Shown: positions 1-6,585 of the stretch, piece after piece | Layout of the letters: every line of letters begins with the position of its first letter | Numbering within the stretch: position 1 is the first letter of the stretch | DNA from: Candidatus Magasanikbacteria bacterium RIFCSPHIGHO2_02_FULL_47_14 | Lineage (GTDB): Bacteria > Patescibacteriota > Patescibacteriia > Magasanikbacterales > UBA922 | Assembly: GCA_001784275.1 (NCBI GenBank) | Contig: MFQB01000051.1 | Span: 1-11,214, forward strand | Direction: 5' to 3' | DNA length: 11,214 nucleotides | Notes under the pieces: generated by a model | What the model saw: the letters and a program-made list of their open reading frames with translations, nothing else | What the model was told of the DNA's origin: nothing | The model's database searches: none | Made by a program: the position numbers and the translations under genes

Positions 1-1841
1 ACGAGCATCTTCGTTGGAGGATTAAGGGAAGAGACCAACATCGCGTCAAGCAAGTCCTTATTCAAGACTTTTTCTCCTGCTGCAATACGGAAGATTGGGT
101 AGAGCGAGGTATGTTCCGCCGGATTGAACGTCGTTGTGTCGCTCAGGCGAACTCCTTCTTGCATCAGACGATAACCGGTCATGACTTTTGTGAATGAGGC
201 GGCCGGACGTGTGACATCAATATTTTTTCCTGCCAAGATTTGGCCTGTCGCATAGTCCATGACGAGGTATGTATTGACCTTTGTATCAAATTTTTTTCCG
301 ACATAGACACTTTTTTCTTCCGGAACAGACACCATAACGCTTGCAGACGACTCGGAGACTGGAGCTTCAGGCGAAGAAGGCGCCGACACATTTGTCGGGG
401 TTTTTGTTGAAGTTCCAATCGTCAGACTGTTGTTTGGTTCTGTGGCAACAGCATCTTTTCGTAAATACAGAGGCTCACCCGTCGGGTGGTTCAAGCCTGT
501 AAACTCATCAGTCACGATAATGTTTTCCCACTTGTAACCCAAGCCGTTGAATACCTCTTCACTGGAGATATGTCGTTTTTTGCCTTTTTCAACCACATAG
601 ACTTTGTTTTCTCCCTGAACCTGGATAATGGTGCCGTCCTTATAGGTAATGGGGGCTCCCATGGCAGCGGTTGGAAGCGAGGCAATGGCAACAACGCGTT
701 CCTTGAGATGTGGAAAGTTTGCTTGTGCAATATGCATGTCTGAAATCGGATGGAGGATACCTTCGTCCAGGAAGTAGATCTTGTTATTTTCTTTAATGCG
801 GAGCAGTTCACCAAGCGGTGCGGTTTTGACTTCTGCAGTTATGACCTTGCCAATCGTAAAACCATCGAGATCAGATGCATTGACATCAATAATTTCATCC
901 GGATTATACCCAAGTGCGCTTACCACCGCTTGACTTTCAAAGGGGCGGAGTGTGTCGTAGTCAAGCAAGTAGAACGTACTCCCTGCTTTCAAAATTGAAT
1001 AGTTGGCAAAACTAATCGCATTCGTTGTTTCGTAGCGCGCCAGTTCTGATGCAGGAACTGTGATGATGTACTTGGGATCAAAACGAGTAATCAGTGCAGA
1101 AAAGTTGGCAAACGGGCGTTTTTTACCATCTTGGATCAGATAGACGGTCGCATCATCTGTTGCTTTCAGTAAACTTCCATTTGGATAGACCTGTTCAAAC
1201 CACCGCTGCCACAAGTTCCAGAAGTTTTGATTTCCGTGAATGTGAGGTGTGTAGGTGTATAAGAATGCGGTGGCAAGGTTAGCCGGTTGTACCGACTGAC
1301 CATCGATCAGATAGGTCTGAAATGCCTGTTTGATCCATGGTTCCCGGTTTACATGATCATAGTACCAGCGCATAATCGCAGCCGCGCTGTCGACCTGTAT
1401 GCCGAAGCCCTTGTGTTTTTGAATGTTTGGATCAGACATGCTGCAACTGTCACAAACCCCATAGCCGGTTGCCCAATCCAATTGCTTTTGTGTTGGATCC
1501 GAGTCAGTTACAAGACTTTGTTCTTTTTGAAGTTTTACCAGCAGGTATTTCGGATTAATGAGGTGTTCTTGTGAAGCACGAGAGATGATATCAGAGGTCG
1601 TGCGGCGGACACCTTCTTTGTCTTCACTCTGGAAATTTGAAATGTACCCACCCTTATCTTGTAAAAAAGCCTGGATATCGGCACGTGTCATGCTTTTCCA
1701 ATCTTGCAGTTCTTCGTCGCTAATTAAAAAGTTTGGGTTAAAGACCGGATCTGACGCGGCAAAAACCGAGCCGGTTGAGCTGAAAAGTGAGAGAATTGAA
1801 TATAAAACAAATGTCTTTTTCCAACGTGAAGGCATATCCAT
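1..1841 (-). CDS. Secreted lysozyme-like / tandem-repeat / peptidase S11 (D-Ala-D-Ala carboxypeptidase-like) fusion, 3' end outside window
   Basis: I read this frame by reverse-complementing the sequence; it is open from 1841 to position 1 (613 full codons) and continues off the edge. Residues 1-29 form a signal peptide (KK, hydrophobic stretch, VFAAS cleavage site). Residues about 31-215 resemble the lysozyme/glucosaminidase-like domain of actinobacterial and CPR secreted proteins: LLVKLQKEQSLV with candidate catalytic Glu107, ATGYGVCDSC (124-133), GFGIQVDSAA (145-154). Residues 222-458 hold four ~55-residue repeats, followed by a Ser/Thr/Pro-rich linker (about 465-510). From about 515 a peptidase S11 domain begins: YLVMDYATGQIL, the SxxK motif S549-F-T-K552, and SLN (605-607) as the SxN motif; the KTG motif would lie beyond the window. 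Likely role is binding and trimming peptidoglycan outside the membrane. Start choice is open: in-frame ATGs lie at 1856, 1841 and 1835. The -10 element at 1845-1850 makes 1856 unlikely and fits 1835 best (leaderless, T before ATG). Confidence 0.85.
   Translation of the reverse strand, partial: MDMPSRWKKTFVLYSILSLFSSTGSVFAASDPVFNPNFLISDEELQDWKSMTRADIQAFLQDKGGYISNFQSEDKEGVRRTTSDIISRASQEHLINPKYLLVKLQKEQSLVTDSDPTQKQLDWATGYGVCDSCSMSDPNIQKHKGFGIQVDSAAAIMRWYYDHVNREPWIKQAFQTYLIDGQSVQPANLATAFLYTYTPHIHGNQNFWNLWQRWFEQVYPNGSLLKATDDATVYLIQDGKKRPFANFSALITRFDPKYIITVPASELARYETTNAISFANYSILKAGSTFYLLDYDTLRPFESQAVVSALGYNPDEIIDVNASDLDGFTIGKVITAEVKTAPLGELLRIKENNKIYFLDEGILHPISDMHIAQANFPHLKERVVAIASLPTAAMGAPITYKDGTIIQVQGENKVYVVEKGKKRHISSEEVFNGLGYKWENIIVTDEFTGLNHPTGEPLYLRKDAVATEPNNSLTIGTSTKTPTNVSAPSSPEAPVSESSASVMVSVPEEKSVYVGKKFDTKVNTYLVMDYATGQILAGKNIDVTRPAASFTKVMTGYRLMQEGVRLSDTTTFNPAEHTSLYPIFRIAAGEKVLNKDLLDAMLVSSLNPPTKML
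468..1178 (-). repeat. Four tandem ~55-residue protein repeats inside the secreted fusion protein
   Basis: Residues 222-458 divide into four units starting near 222, 280, 344 and 403. Each begins with a G/S-[LI]-[LI]-x-[KV]-like strand, then an aromatic-containing strand (VYLIQDGKKRPF, FYLLDYDTLRPF, IYFLDEGILHPI, VYVVEKGKKRHI), then a helix-like segment (FSALITRF, QAVVSALGY, MHIAQANF, EEVFNGLGY), an I/V-I/V-x-V strand and a closing turn. The pattern 'hydrophobic strand, charged turn, [KL]RP[FI] or equivalent' recurs in all four. The units are too diverged at the DNA level to be a recent duplication. I do not know an experimentally assigned function; a wall- or glycan-binding spacer between the two enzymatic domains is an inference. 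Confidence 0.7.
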
Positions 1842-1844
1842 GAC

Positions 1845-1853
1845 AGTATAACA
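1845..1853 (-). promoter_or_regulatory. Extended -10 promoter for the leftward secreted fusion gene
   Basis: On the minus strand the sequence reads TGTTATACT: a TGn extension plus TATACT (5 of 6 matches to TATAAT). No good -35 is seen at standard distance; TTGTTT lies about 20 nt upstream. The hexamer ends only 3 nt before the ATG at 1841 and 9 nt before the ATG at 1835. Transcription would therefore begin at or just before the second ATG, favouring a leaderless message starting at Met-3. Confidence 0.5.
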
Positions 1854-1879
1854 CATCGTTTGAGGGAAGAAAACAAGAG

Positions 1880-1908
1880 TTGTTTTTTCTGCTTCTTTTT
1901 GCTATGAT
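1880..1908 (+). promoter_or_regulatory. Extended -10 promoter for the rsmI operon
   Basis: TTGTTT (1880-1885) and TATGAT (1903-1908, 5 of 6 to TATAAT) are separated by exactly 17 nt. TGC directly before the hexamer gives an extended -10. The expected start of transcription is near 1914-1916, leaving a 5' leader of only about 5-7 nt before the rsmI ATG at 1921, with no Shine-Dalgarno sequence. It lies back to back with the leftward promoter in a 79-bp intergenic region. Confidence 0.6.
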
Positions 1909-1916
1909 GTATAGCA
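1900..1916. repeat. 6-bp inverted repeat overlapping the rsmI -10 element
   Basis: TGCTAT and ATAGCA are perfect inverted copies separated by GATGT. The left arm contains the TGn and the first bases of the -10 hexamer, and the right arm covers the predicted transcription start. It could be an operator for a small dimeric repressor. It is short enough to be chance, and no regulator gene is visible in the window. Confidence 0.3.
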
Positions 1917-1920
1917 TTCT

Positions 1921-2592
1921 ATGGCAAGTGAGCTTTATATTGTCAGCACACCTATTGGCAACCTTCAGGACATGACCGTCCGAGCGATTGAGACCTTGAA
2001 AAAGGTCGATTTTATTGTATGCGAGGATACCAGAGTAACACATACCTTGCTAAAACATTTTGAAATTTCAACCCCAACACTCAGTTATCATCATCATAGC
2101 CCGCATAAGCGAGTACAGGAGATCACCACCCTCCTTGAAGAAGGAAAAAATGTTGCCTTAGTAACAGACGCCGGTACGCCCGGGATTAGTGACCCGGGCA
2201 ATCAGTTGGTTGCGCATCTCGGGAGACAAGGTATACGAATTACCCCGGTGCCCGGGCCATCTGCGCTGGTTGCGGCACTGAGTGTGTGTGGTTTTTCTAC
2301 CGATCGTTTTACCTTTTTCGGTTTTCCACCACACAAGAATAAACGCCGACAGTTTTTTCAGACAGTCGCGGATACAGAACACACAGCTGCTTTTTTCGAA
2401 TCGCCATACCGTATTCATAAAGCTATTCAGGAGCTCGCGAATCTCTTTGAATCAACTCGGCAGATCTGTGTTTGTCGTGAACTGACAAAAACGTTTGAGA
2501 CAATATATCGCGGGACTGCAGCAAAAATTCAGGAGATGGAGATTCCTGCAAAAGGTGAGTTCGTTCTGGTTTGCGAAGGAAAACGTACCTAG
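1921..2592 (+). CDS. rsmI: 16S rRNA (cytidine-1402-2'-O)-methyltransferase RsmI, short form
   Basis: RsmI methylates the ribose of C1402 in the decoding centre of 16S rRNA using S-adenosylmethionine, in the cytoplasm. The 223-residue product carries the whole set of tetrapyrrole-methylase-fold RsmI motifs: PIGNLQD (11-17), CEDTR (34-38), VTDAGTPGISDPG (81-93), PVPGPSA (109-115), FESPYR (159-164), CRELTKTFE (185-193) and KGEFVLV (211-217). E. coli RsmI is about 286 residues; this one stops right after the catalytic domain and lacks the small C-terminal helical domain. The ATG at 1921 is the natural start because ASELYIVSTPIGN is the usual N-terminus. There is no Shine-Dalgarno sequence, and the predicted transcription start is only a few bases upstream. 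It is the first gene of the operon and ends 3 nt before the glycosyltransferase gene. Confidence 0.95.
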   Translation: MASELYIVSTPIGNLQDMTVRAIETLKKVDFIVCEDTRVTHTLLKHFEISTPTLSYHHHSPHKRVQEITTLLEEGKNVALVTDAGTPGISDPGNQLVAHLGRQGIRITPVPGPSALVAALSVCGFSTDRFTFFGFPPHKNKRRQFFQTVADTEHTAAFFESPYRIHKAIQELANLFESTRQICVCRELTKTFETIYRGTAAKIQEMEIPAKGEFVLVCEGKRT

Positions 2593-2595
2593 CCT

Positions 2596-4089
2596 ATGCT
2601 TTCTGACTACGCTCGATATCGACTCTACGAAATACTACCCGGTGTGAGTATTTGGGCGACTTTACTTGTTGCGATTGTACTGTCGTTCGTTAAACCGTTG
2701 TGGATGATCTATGCTGTGATCGTCTTCGACGTCTACTGGGTGCTTCGTGTATTGAACTTTTCTTTTTATCTTATTATTGCGTGGCTGCGTTTTCGTGTAG
2801 TTGCACAAACGAACTGGAGTGACAAACTTCAGTCCTGTCCGGGTGCTGAAACAAAGCGTCATCTTATTTTTTTACCGGTATATAAAGAAGAGTGGAGCGT
2901 CGTAAAAAGTACGATAGAGAGTATCCGTACTGCGTGTTACAATCCCGCCGCGTTTGTCCTTGTCATTGCCGGTGAGGAGCGCGCCCGCGAACACTACGAT
3001 CTCCTATTTTCTCAAGTCAAAACCGCGTTTGGCGCATCATTTTTTGACATCATCGGTGCATGTCACCCCATGAACTTACCTGACGAAATTCCCGGGAAGG
3101 GTTCGAACATTCACTTTGCGGAAAAACAAATGAAAAAGTATGTTGATCAGCATCGATGGGACGAGAGAGAGATTATTGCAACTATTTTTGACTCAGATAC
3201 TATCTGTCATCCTGAATATTTCCGATATTTAACGTATATTTTTTGCACGCACCCCAACCCATTGCAATCCTCGTTTCAACCGATAGCACTCTACAACAAT
3301 AATATTTGGGAGTCGCCCGCGATTCTTCGCATCATGTCGTTTGGTACAACCTTTTGGATGCTCACTGCACTGGCCCGGCAAGATATGCTGGTGACCTTCT
3401 CCTCCCACTCCATGAGTTGGAAGACATTGGTTGATGTTGGATTTCATGACAAGAGAATTGTCAGTGAGGACTCACGGATTTTTTACCAGTCTTTATTGCA
3501 CTTTAACGGTCAATACGAGGTAACGCCATTGTATATTCCGGTCTCAATGGACACTGTGCGAGATGACTCGTGGTGGCAAAGTGTAAGAAATTTGTATAAC
3601 CAACAACGACGTTGGGCGTGGGGGGTGGAACATATCCCATATCTTCTCTGGGAGTTCCGGCAAAAAGGCAAGCAGATGCCATTCAGAAAAAAGTTCAAGT
3701 GGGTATTTGTTGAATGGGAGGGGAAGTGGTCCTGGTGCATTGTTGCCGTTTTGTTAACCTTGTTGAGTCAACTGCCACTGCGAGTTGCGCCTGAGTCTAT
3801 TCGACAGAGTGCGCTTTTTTTGAACACGCCACACCTGCTTCAGATTTTAATGACTGTTGCCATGCTCGGCCTCCTCCTTTCAGCGCTTTTGAGTTTTCCA
3901 CTATTGCCAAAACGGCCAGACTCGCATCCGCGCCAGAAGTATATTATGATGTTATTGCAGTGGATCTTGCTTCCATTTTCTCTCATCGTTGCGAGTTCAA
4001 TTCCTGCGATTGATGCCGTCACGCATCTCATGTTTGGCAAGTATCTTGGATTTAATGTCTCTCAAAAAAAGCGAAAGGTGACACCATAG
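2596..4089 (+). CDS. Membrane glycosyltransferase, family 2-like (GT-A fold)
   Basis: A 497-residue protein with hydrophobic segments at both ends and a cytoplasmic-type GT2 domain between them. Candidate membrane helices lie at about 16-34, 38-66, 378-395, 412-436 and 448-480. The catalytic domain starts at LIFLPVYKEE (90-99). It contains KGSN (168-171), the DSD metal/nucleotide-sugar motif (199-201), an ED pair (291-292) as likely general base, and QQRRW (336-340), the Q/RxxRW motif of processive GT2 enzymes such as cellulose and hyaluronan synthases. It probably transfers sugars from an activated donor to a membrane-bound or extruded glycan; substrate and product cannot be read from sequence. 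Its partner is probably the DUF4012 protein whose gene starts 1 nt after its stop. The ATG at 2596 lies 3 nt after the rsmI stop and has no Shine-Dalgarno sequence. Confidence 0.85.
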   Translation: MLSDYARYRLYEILPGVSIWATLLVAIVLSFVKPLWMIYAVIVFDVYWVLRVLNFSFYLIIAWLRFRVVAQTNWSDKLQSCPGAETKRHLIFLPVYKEEWSVVKSTIESIRTACYNPAAFVLVIAGEERAREHYDLLFSQVKTAFGASFFDIIGACHPMNLPDEIPGKGSNIHFAEKQMKKYVDQHRWDEREIIATIFDSDTICHPEYFRYLTYIFCTHPNPLQSSFQPIALYNNNIWESPAILRIMSFGTTFWMLTALARQDMLVTFSSHSMSWKTLVDVGFHDKRIVSEDSRIFYQSLLHFNGQYEVTPLYIPVSMDTVRDDSWWQSVRNLYNQQRRWAWGVEHIPYLLWEFRQKGKQMPFRKKFKWVFVEWEGKWSWCIVAVLLTLLSQLPLRVAPESIRQSALFLNTPHLLQILMTVAMLGLLLSALLSFPLLPKRPDSHPRQKYIMMLLQWILLPFSLIVASSIPAIDAVTHLMFGKYLGFNVSQKKRKVTP

Positions 4090-4090
4090 T

Positions 4091-5587
4091 ATGTTTGACC
4101 GTGAGGCACAGACAACAAAAAGAAGACGCTGGCCCTGGGTGTTGGGTATTTTAACTTTGGCCATAGGTATTTTTGTCTGGGTCATCTACCAGTGGGTTCA
4201 GCAGTTGACTCCGGAAAAAGTTTTGAATACGCCGGTTGTTCGGTCGTACATTGAGCGTCTGGTAGGAGAGGAGCACGCAGAGTTTGTTGATATGCTTCCT
4301 GAACTCTTGGGGTTTACCGAGCCACGCACCTACCTTGTTTTGTTCCAGAACAATACAGAGTTGCGACCCGGTGGAGGGTTTATCGGAAGTTATGGCGTTG
4401 TGCGGGCGACAAATGGCAAGTTTGAAATTTTGGATGTTCAAGGAACAGAGACGCTCGATAAACAGGCTCCCGCATCTTGGCGTGTACAGCCACCGGAGGT
4501 GATTACCCGCGAATTAGGAGTAGATCGTTGGTACTTCCGCGACAGTAATTGGTCACCTGACTTTGTTACGAATGCAAAAAGAGCCCGTGAATTTTATGTT
4601 GCTGAAGGTGGAGTGGCGCGTGATTCGATTCAAACAGTCGTGGTCGTCGATACAACAGTCATAGAGAGGCTGCTCGCTCTGACAGGACCGATCACGGTTG
4701 ATGGTATCGAGTTTACCAGTAGTACGGTCGTAGAGAAATTGGAGTATGATGTTGAGTATGGGTTTGCAGAGCGTGGAATTGAAAGACACGAGCGGAAACA
4801 AATTTTGCGTCCATTTTTATCTGCACTCATAACCAAAGTGACGGATGACGTTGTATCTCGTCCCAAAGCGTACTTGTCGTTGGTCCGACAAATGACAGAC
4901 GAGAAGCATATCCTAGTATATTCAGAGGACGTACCGTTTCAACAAAAACTTGCCGCGTTTCATCTTGACGGAGTGGCCCAGCCCACCTCCACCGACTACC
5001 TCCTGTGGGTCGATGCAAACCTTGCAGCGCTGAAAACAGACTATGCGATTGAGCGGAGTTTAGACTACAAAGTCAACGTGGGTGAAGGGGGAGTTGTATA
5101 TGCAACGACAACGATGATGTATAAACACACAGGTGGTTTTGACTGGCGTACAACGCGATATCGGACATATGCGCGTGTGTATACTCCGGCAGGTAGCCAG
5201 GTCCAGGATGTAACAATTACACTCCCGAAAGGTGTACGGAAACTAACACCGGTTGAAGTCGATAGTGGCGAGGAGTTGGACAAAACATGGTTTGGTGTGT
5301 TTTTTGTACTTGAGCCTGGGCAAGATGGTTCAATTTCCTTTCATTATTCTCTACCTGAAAAAACAAAAAAAGCAGTAGAATCAGGATTATATTCACTATT
5401 TGTTCAAAAACAAATAGGAACCGAGGCTCACGGTTTGACGCTGGATCTTGATTTTGGTAGAACTATTACTGCAGCACGCCCGGCCGAGGCGCAGGAAAAG
5501 TGGTTTGACACCCACTACCAAGTGGATACAGATGTGCGCCTGGACCGTAGTTTTAGTGTAGATCTTGAAAAAAATTATGATTATTAA
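4091..5587 (+). CDS. DUF4012 membrane-anchored extracytoplasmic protein
   Basis: A 498-residue protein with a positively charged N-terminus (KRRRW, 10-14) and one membrane helix (about 15-36) that should leave the rest outside the membrane. DUF4012 hallmarks are clear: LVLFQNNTELRPGGGFIGSYG (within 82-102), a LD/PP segment (122-136), RDSNWSPDF (150-158), then VVVVDTTVIERLLALTGPI (183-201). The C-terminal half, from about residue 320, is predicted beta-rich and lacks a second membrane segment. The family has no established biochemical function that I know; it is common in CPR and some Gram-positive genomes, often near glycosyltransferases. The segment 150-210 resembles LytR-CpsA-Psr glycopolymer ligases in pattern, which suggests surface glycopolymer attachment, as an inference. 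The ATG at 4091 follows the previous stop by one T; its 3' end overlaps the mreB start by 11 nt. Confidence 0.85.
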   Translation: MFDREAQTTKRRRWPWVLGILTLAIGIFVWVIYQWVQQLTPEKVLNTPVVRSYIERLVGEEHAEFVDMLPELLGFTEPRTYLVLFQNNTELRPGGGFIGSYGVVRATNGKFEILDVQGTETLDKQAPASWRVQPPEVITRELGVDRWYFRDSNWSPDFVTNAKRAREFYVAEGGVARDSIQTVVVVDTTVIERLLALTGPITVDGIEFTSSTVVEKLEYDVEYGFAERGIERHERKQILRPFLSALITKVTDDVVSRPKAYLSLVRQMTDEKHILVYSEDVPFQQKLAAFHLDGVAQPTSTDYLLWVDANLAALKTDYAIERSLDYKVNVGEGGVVYATTTMMYKHTGGFDWRTTRYRTYARVYTPAGSQVQDVTITLPKGVRKLTPVEVDSGEELDKTWFGVFFVLEPGQDGSISFHYSLPEKTKKAVESGLYSLFVQKQIGTEAHGLTLDLDFGRTITAARPAEAQEKWFDTHYQVDTDVRLDRSFSVDLEKNYDY

Positions 5588-6584
5588 AAAAGTTGCCATT
5601 GACCTCGGCACAACAAATATTTTGGTGTATGTGCCTAAAAAAGGGATCGTGATCAACGAGCCGTCGGTTGTTGCAATCTCAAAAGAAGACAGAAAGGTGT
5701 TGGCAGTCGGTATTGAGGCAAAAGAGATGATTGGAAGAACCCCCGACACAATCATTGCAGAGCGACCACTGAAAGATGGTGTTATTGCAAACTATCGCAC
5801 TACAGAAGCCATGCTTCGATATTTTATTAACAAAGCGGTTGGAGGGATACGGTTATTTCGGCCGGAAGTGATGATCGCTGTTCCTGCCGGGATCACCTCC
5901 ACCGAGCGCCGCGCTGTGATTGACGCTGCTATGGCTGCCGGCGCTCGTGCCGCATACATTATCAAAGAACCGATTGTTGCGGCGATTGGAGCAGACATAC
6001 CGATTGGCAGCGCCTCCGGTCACATGATTATTGATGTTGGTGGCGGAACAGCGGAAATCGCAGTCATTTCTTTGGGTGGCATTGTCTCGTGTGGCTCTGT
6101 CCGCATTGGAGGAACAAAGTTTGACGCGTCAATTGCTGAGTATATTCGAAGAAAGTATGGTTTGGCGATCGGTGATCGCTCATCTGAAGACGTTAAGATT
6201 AAAGTTGGTTCTGCCATGTTTATGGACAAGCCGCTCAGTATTGATGTGAAGGGGAGAGATTTGATCAGCGGGCTTCCGCGCACCGTTACTGTGACCTCTG
6301 ACGATACTACCGAGGCGTTGCAACATGATCTTGAGGGGTTGATTGATGCTGTCAAAGAAGTTTTGCATGAAACGCCACCTGAGTTGTCCGCTGATGTGAT
6401 GGACAAAGGAATTATTATGTCAGGCGGATCGAGTCAGTTACGAAATCTGGATGAGTTGGTTGCTCAGGCAACAGGCGTGCCGTGTTATGTTGCCGACGAA
6501 CCGTTGTTGTGTGTTGCCAAGGGAACAGGCATTGCACTCGAGAGTTTGGAAAACTATAAACGATCGATTCTCAGCACAAAGTAA
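5577..6584 (+). CDS. mreB: Rod-shape-determining actin-like protein MreB
   Basis: MreB forms membrane-associated filaments that organise lateral wall synthesis. From ATG 5577 the protein has 335 residues. Visible motifs are the phosphate-1 loop IDLGTTN (8-14), GIVINEPSVVAI (23-34), KEP (130-132) with E131 matching the Caulobacter MreB catalytic Glu140, the phosphate-2 loop DVGGGTAE (153-160) with T158 matching Thr167, VKGRDLISGLPR (224-235) and the adenosine loop IIMSGGSSQLRNLD (279-292). The frame is open to a TTG at 5565, which would add four residues; the ATG is preferred because it has T at -1 like its neighbours. Either start leaves no room for the N-terminal amphipathic helix found in E. 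coli MreB, so membrane contact would depend on an internal hydrophobic loop. It overlaps the DUF4012 gene by 11 nt, implying coupled translation. No mreC or mreD is adjacent. Confidence 0.95.
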   Translation: MIIKKVAIDLGTTNILVYVPKKGIVINEPSVVAISKEDRKVLAVGIEAKEMIGRTPDTIIAERPLKDGVIANYRTTEAMLRYFINKAVGGIRLFRPEVMIAVPAGITSTERRAVIDAAMAAGARAAYIIKEPIVAAIGADIPIGSASGHMIIDVGGGTAEIAVISLGGIVSCGSVRIGGTKFDASIAEYIRRKYGLAIGDRSSEDVKIKVGSAMFMDKPLSIDVKGRDLISGLPRTVTVTSDDTTEALQHDLEGLIDAVKEVLHETPPELSADVMDKGIIMSGGSSQLRNLDELVAQATGVPCYVADEPLLCVAKGTGIALESLENYKRSILSTK

Positions 6585-6585
6585 T

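Noticed and set aside
486..1851. Several plus-strand open frames (486-743, 750-998, 1094-1282, 1287-1574, 1558-1851) and minus-strand frames 179-418 and 512-814
   Set aside because: All overlap the long minus-strand secreted fusion gene in other frames and show no recognisable domain. The fusion frame has clear family motifs throughout.
5396..5755. 119-codon minus-strand frame across the DUF4012/mreB junction
   Set aside because: It is antisense to two well-supported genes and has no recognisable feature or promoter.
6020..6406. 128-codon open frame on the minus strand
   Set aside because: It is antisense to the conserved phosphate-2 region of mreB; the low-complexity translation has no domain.
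6451..6585. 45-residue N-terminal extension of RibBA
   Set aside because: The frame is open upstream, but this stretch is the 3' end of mreB in another frame. RibB homology starts at MFSSIDDAL from ATG 6586, which has the stop-T-ATG arrangement.
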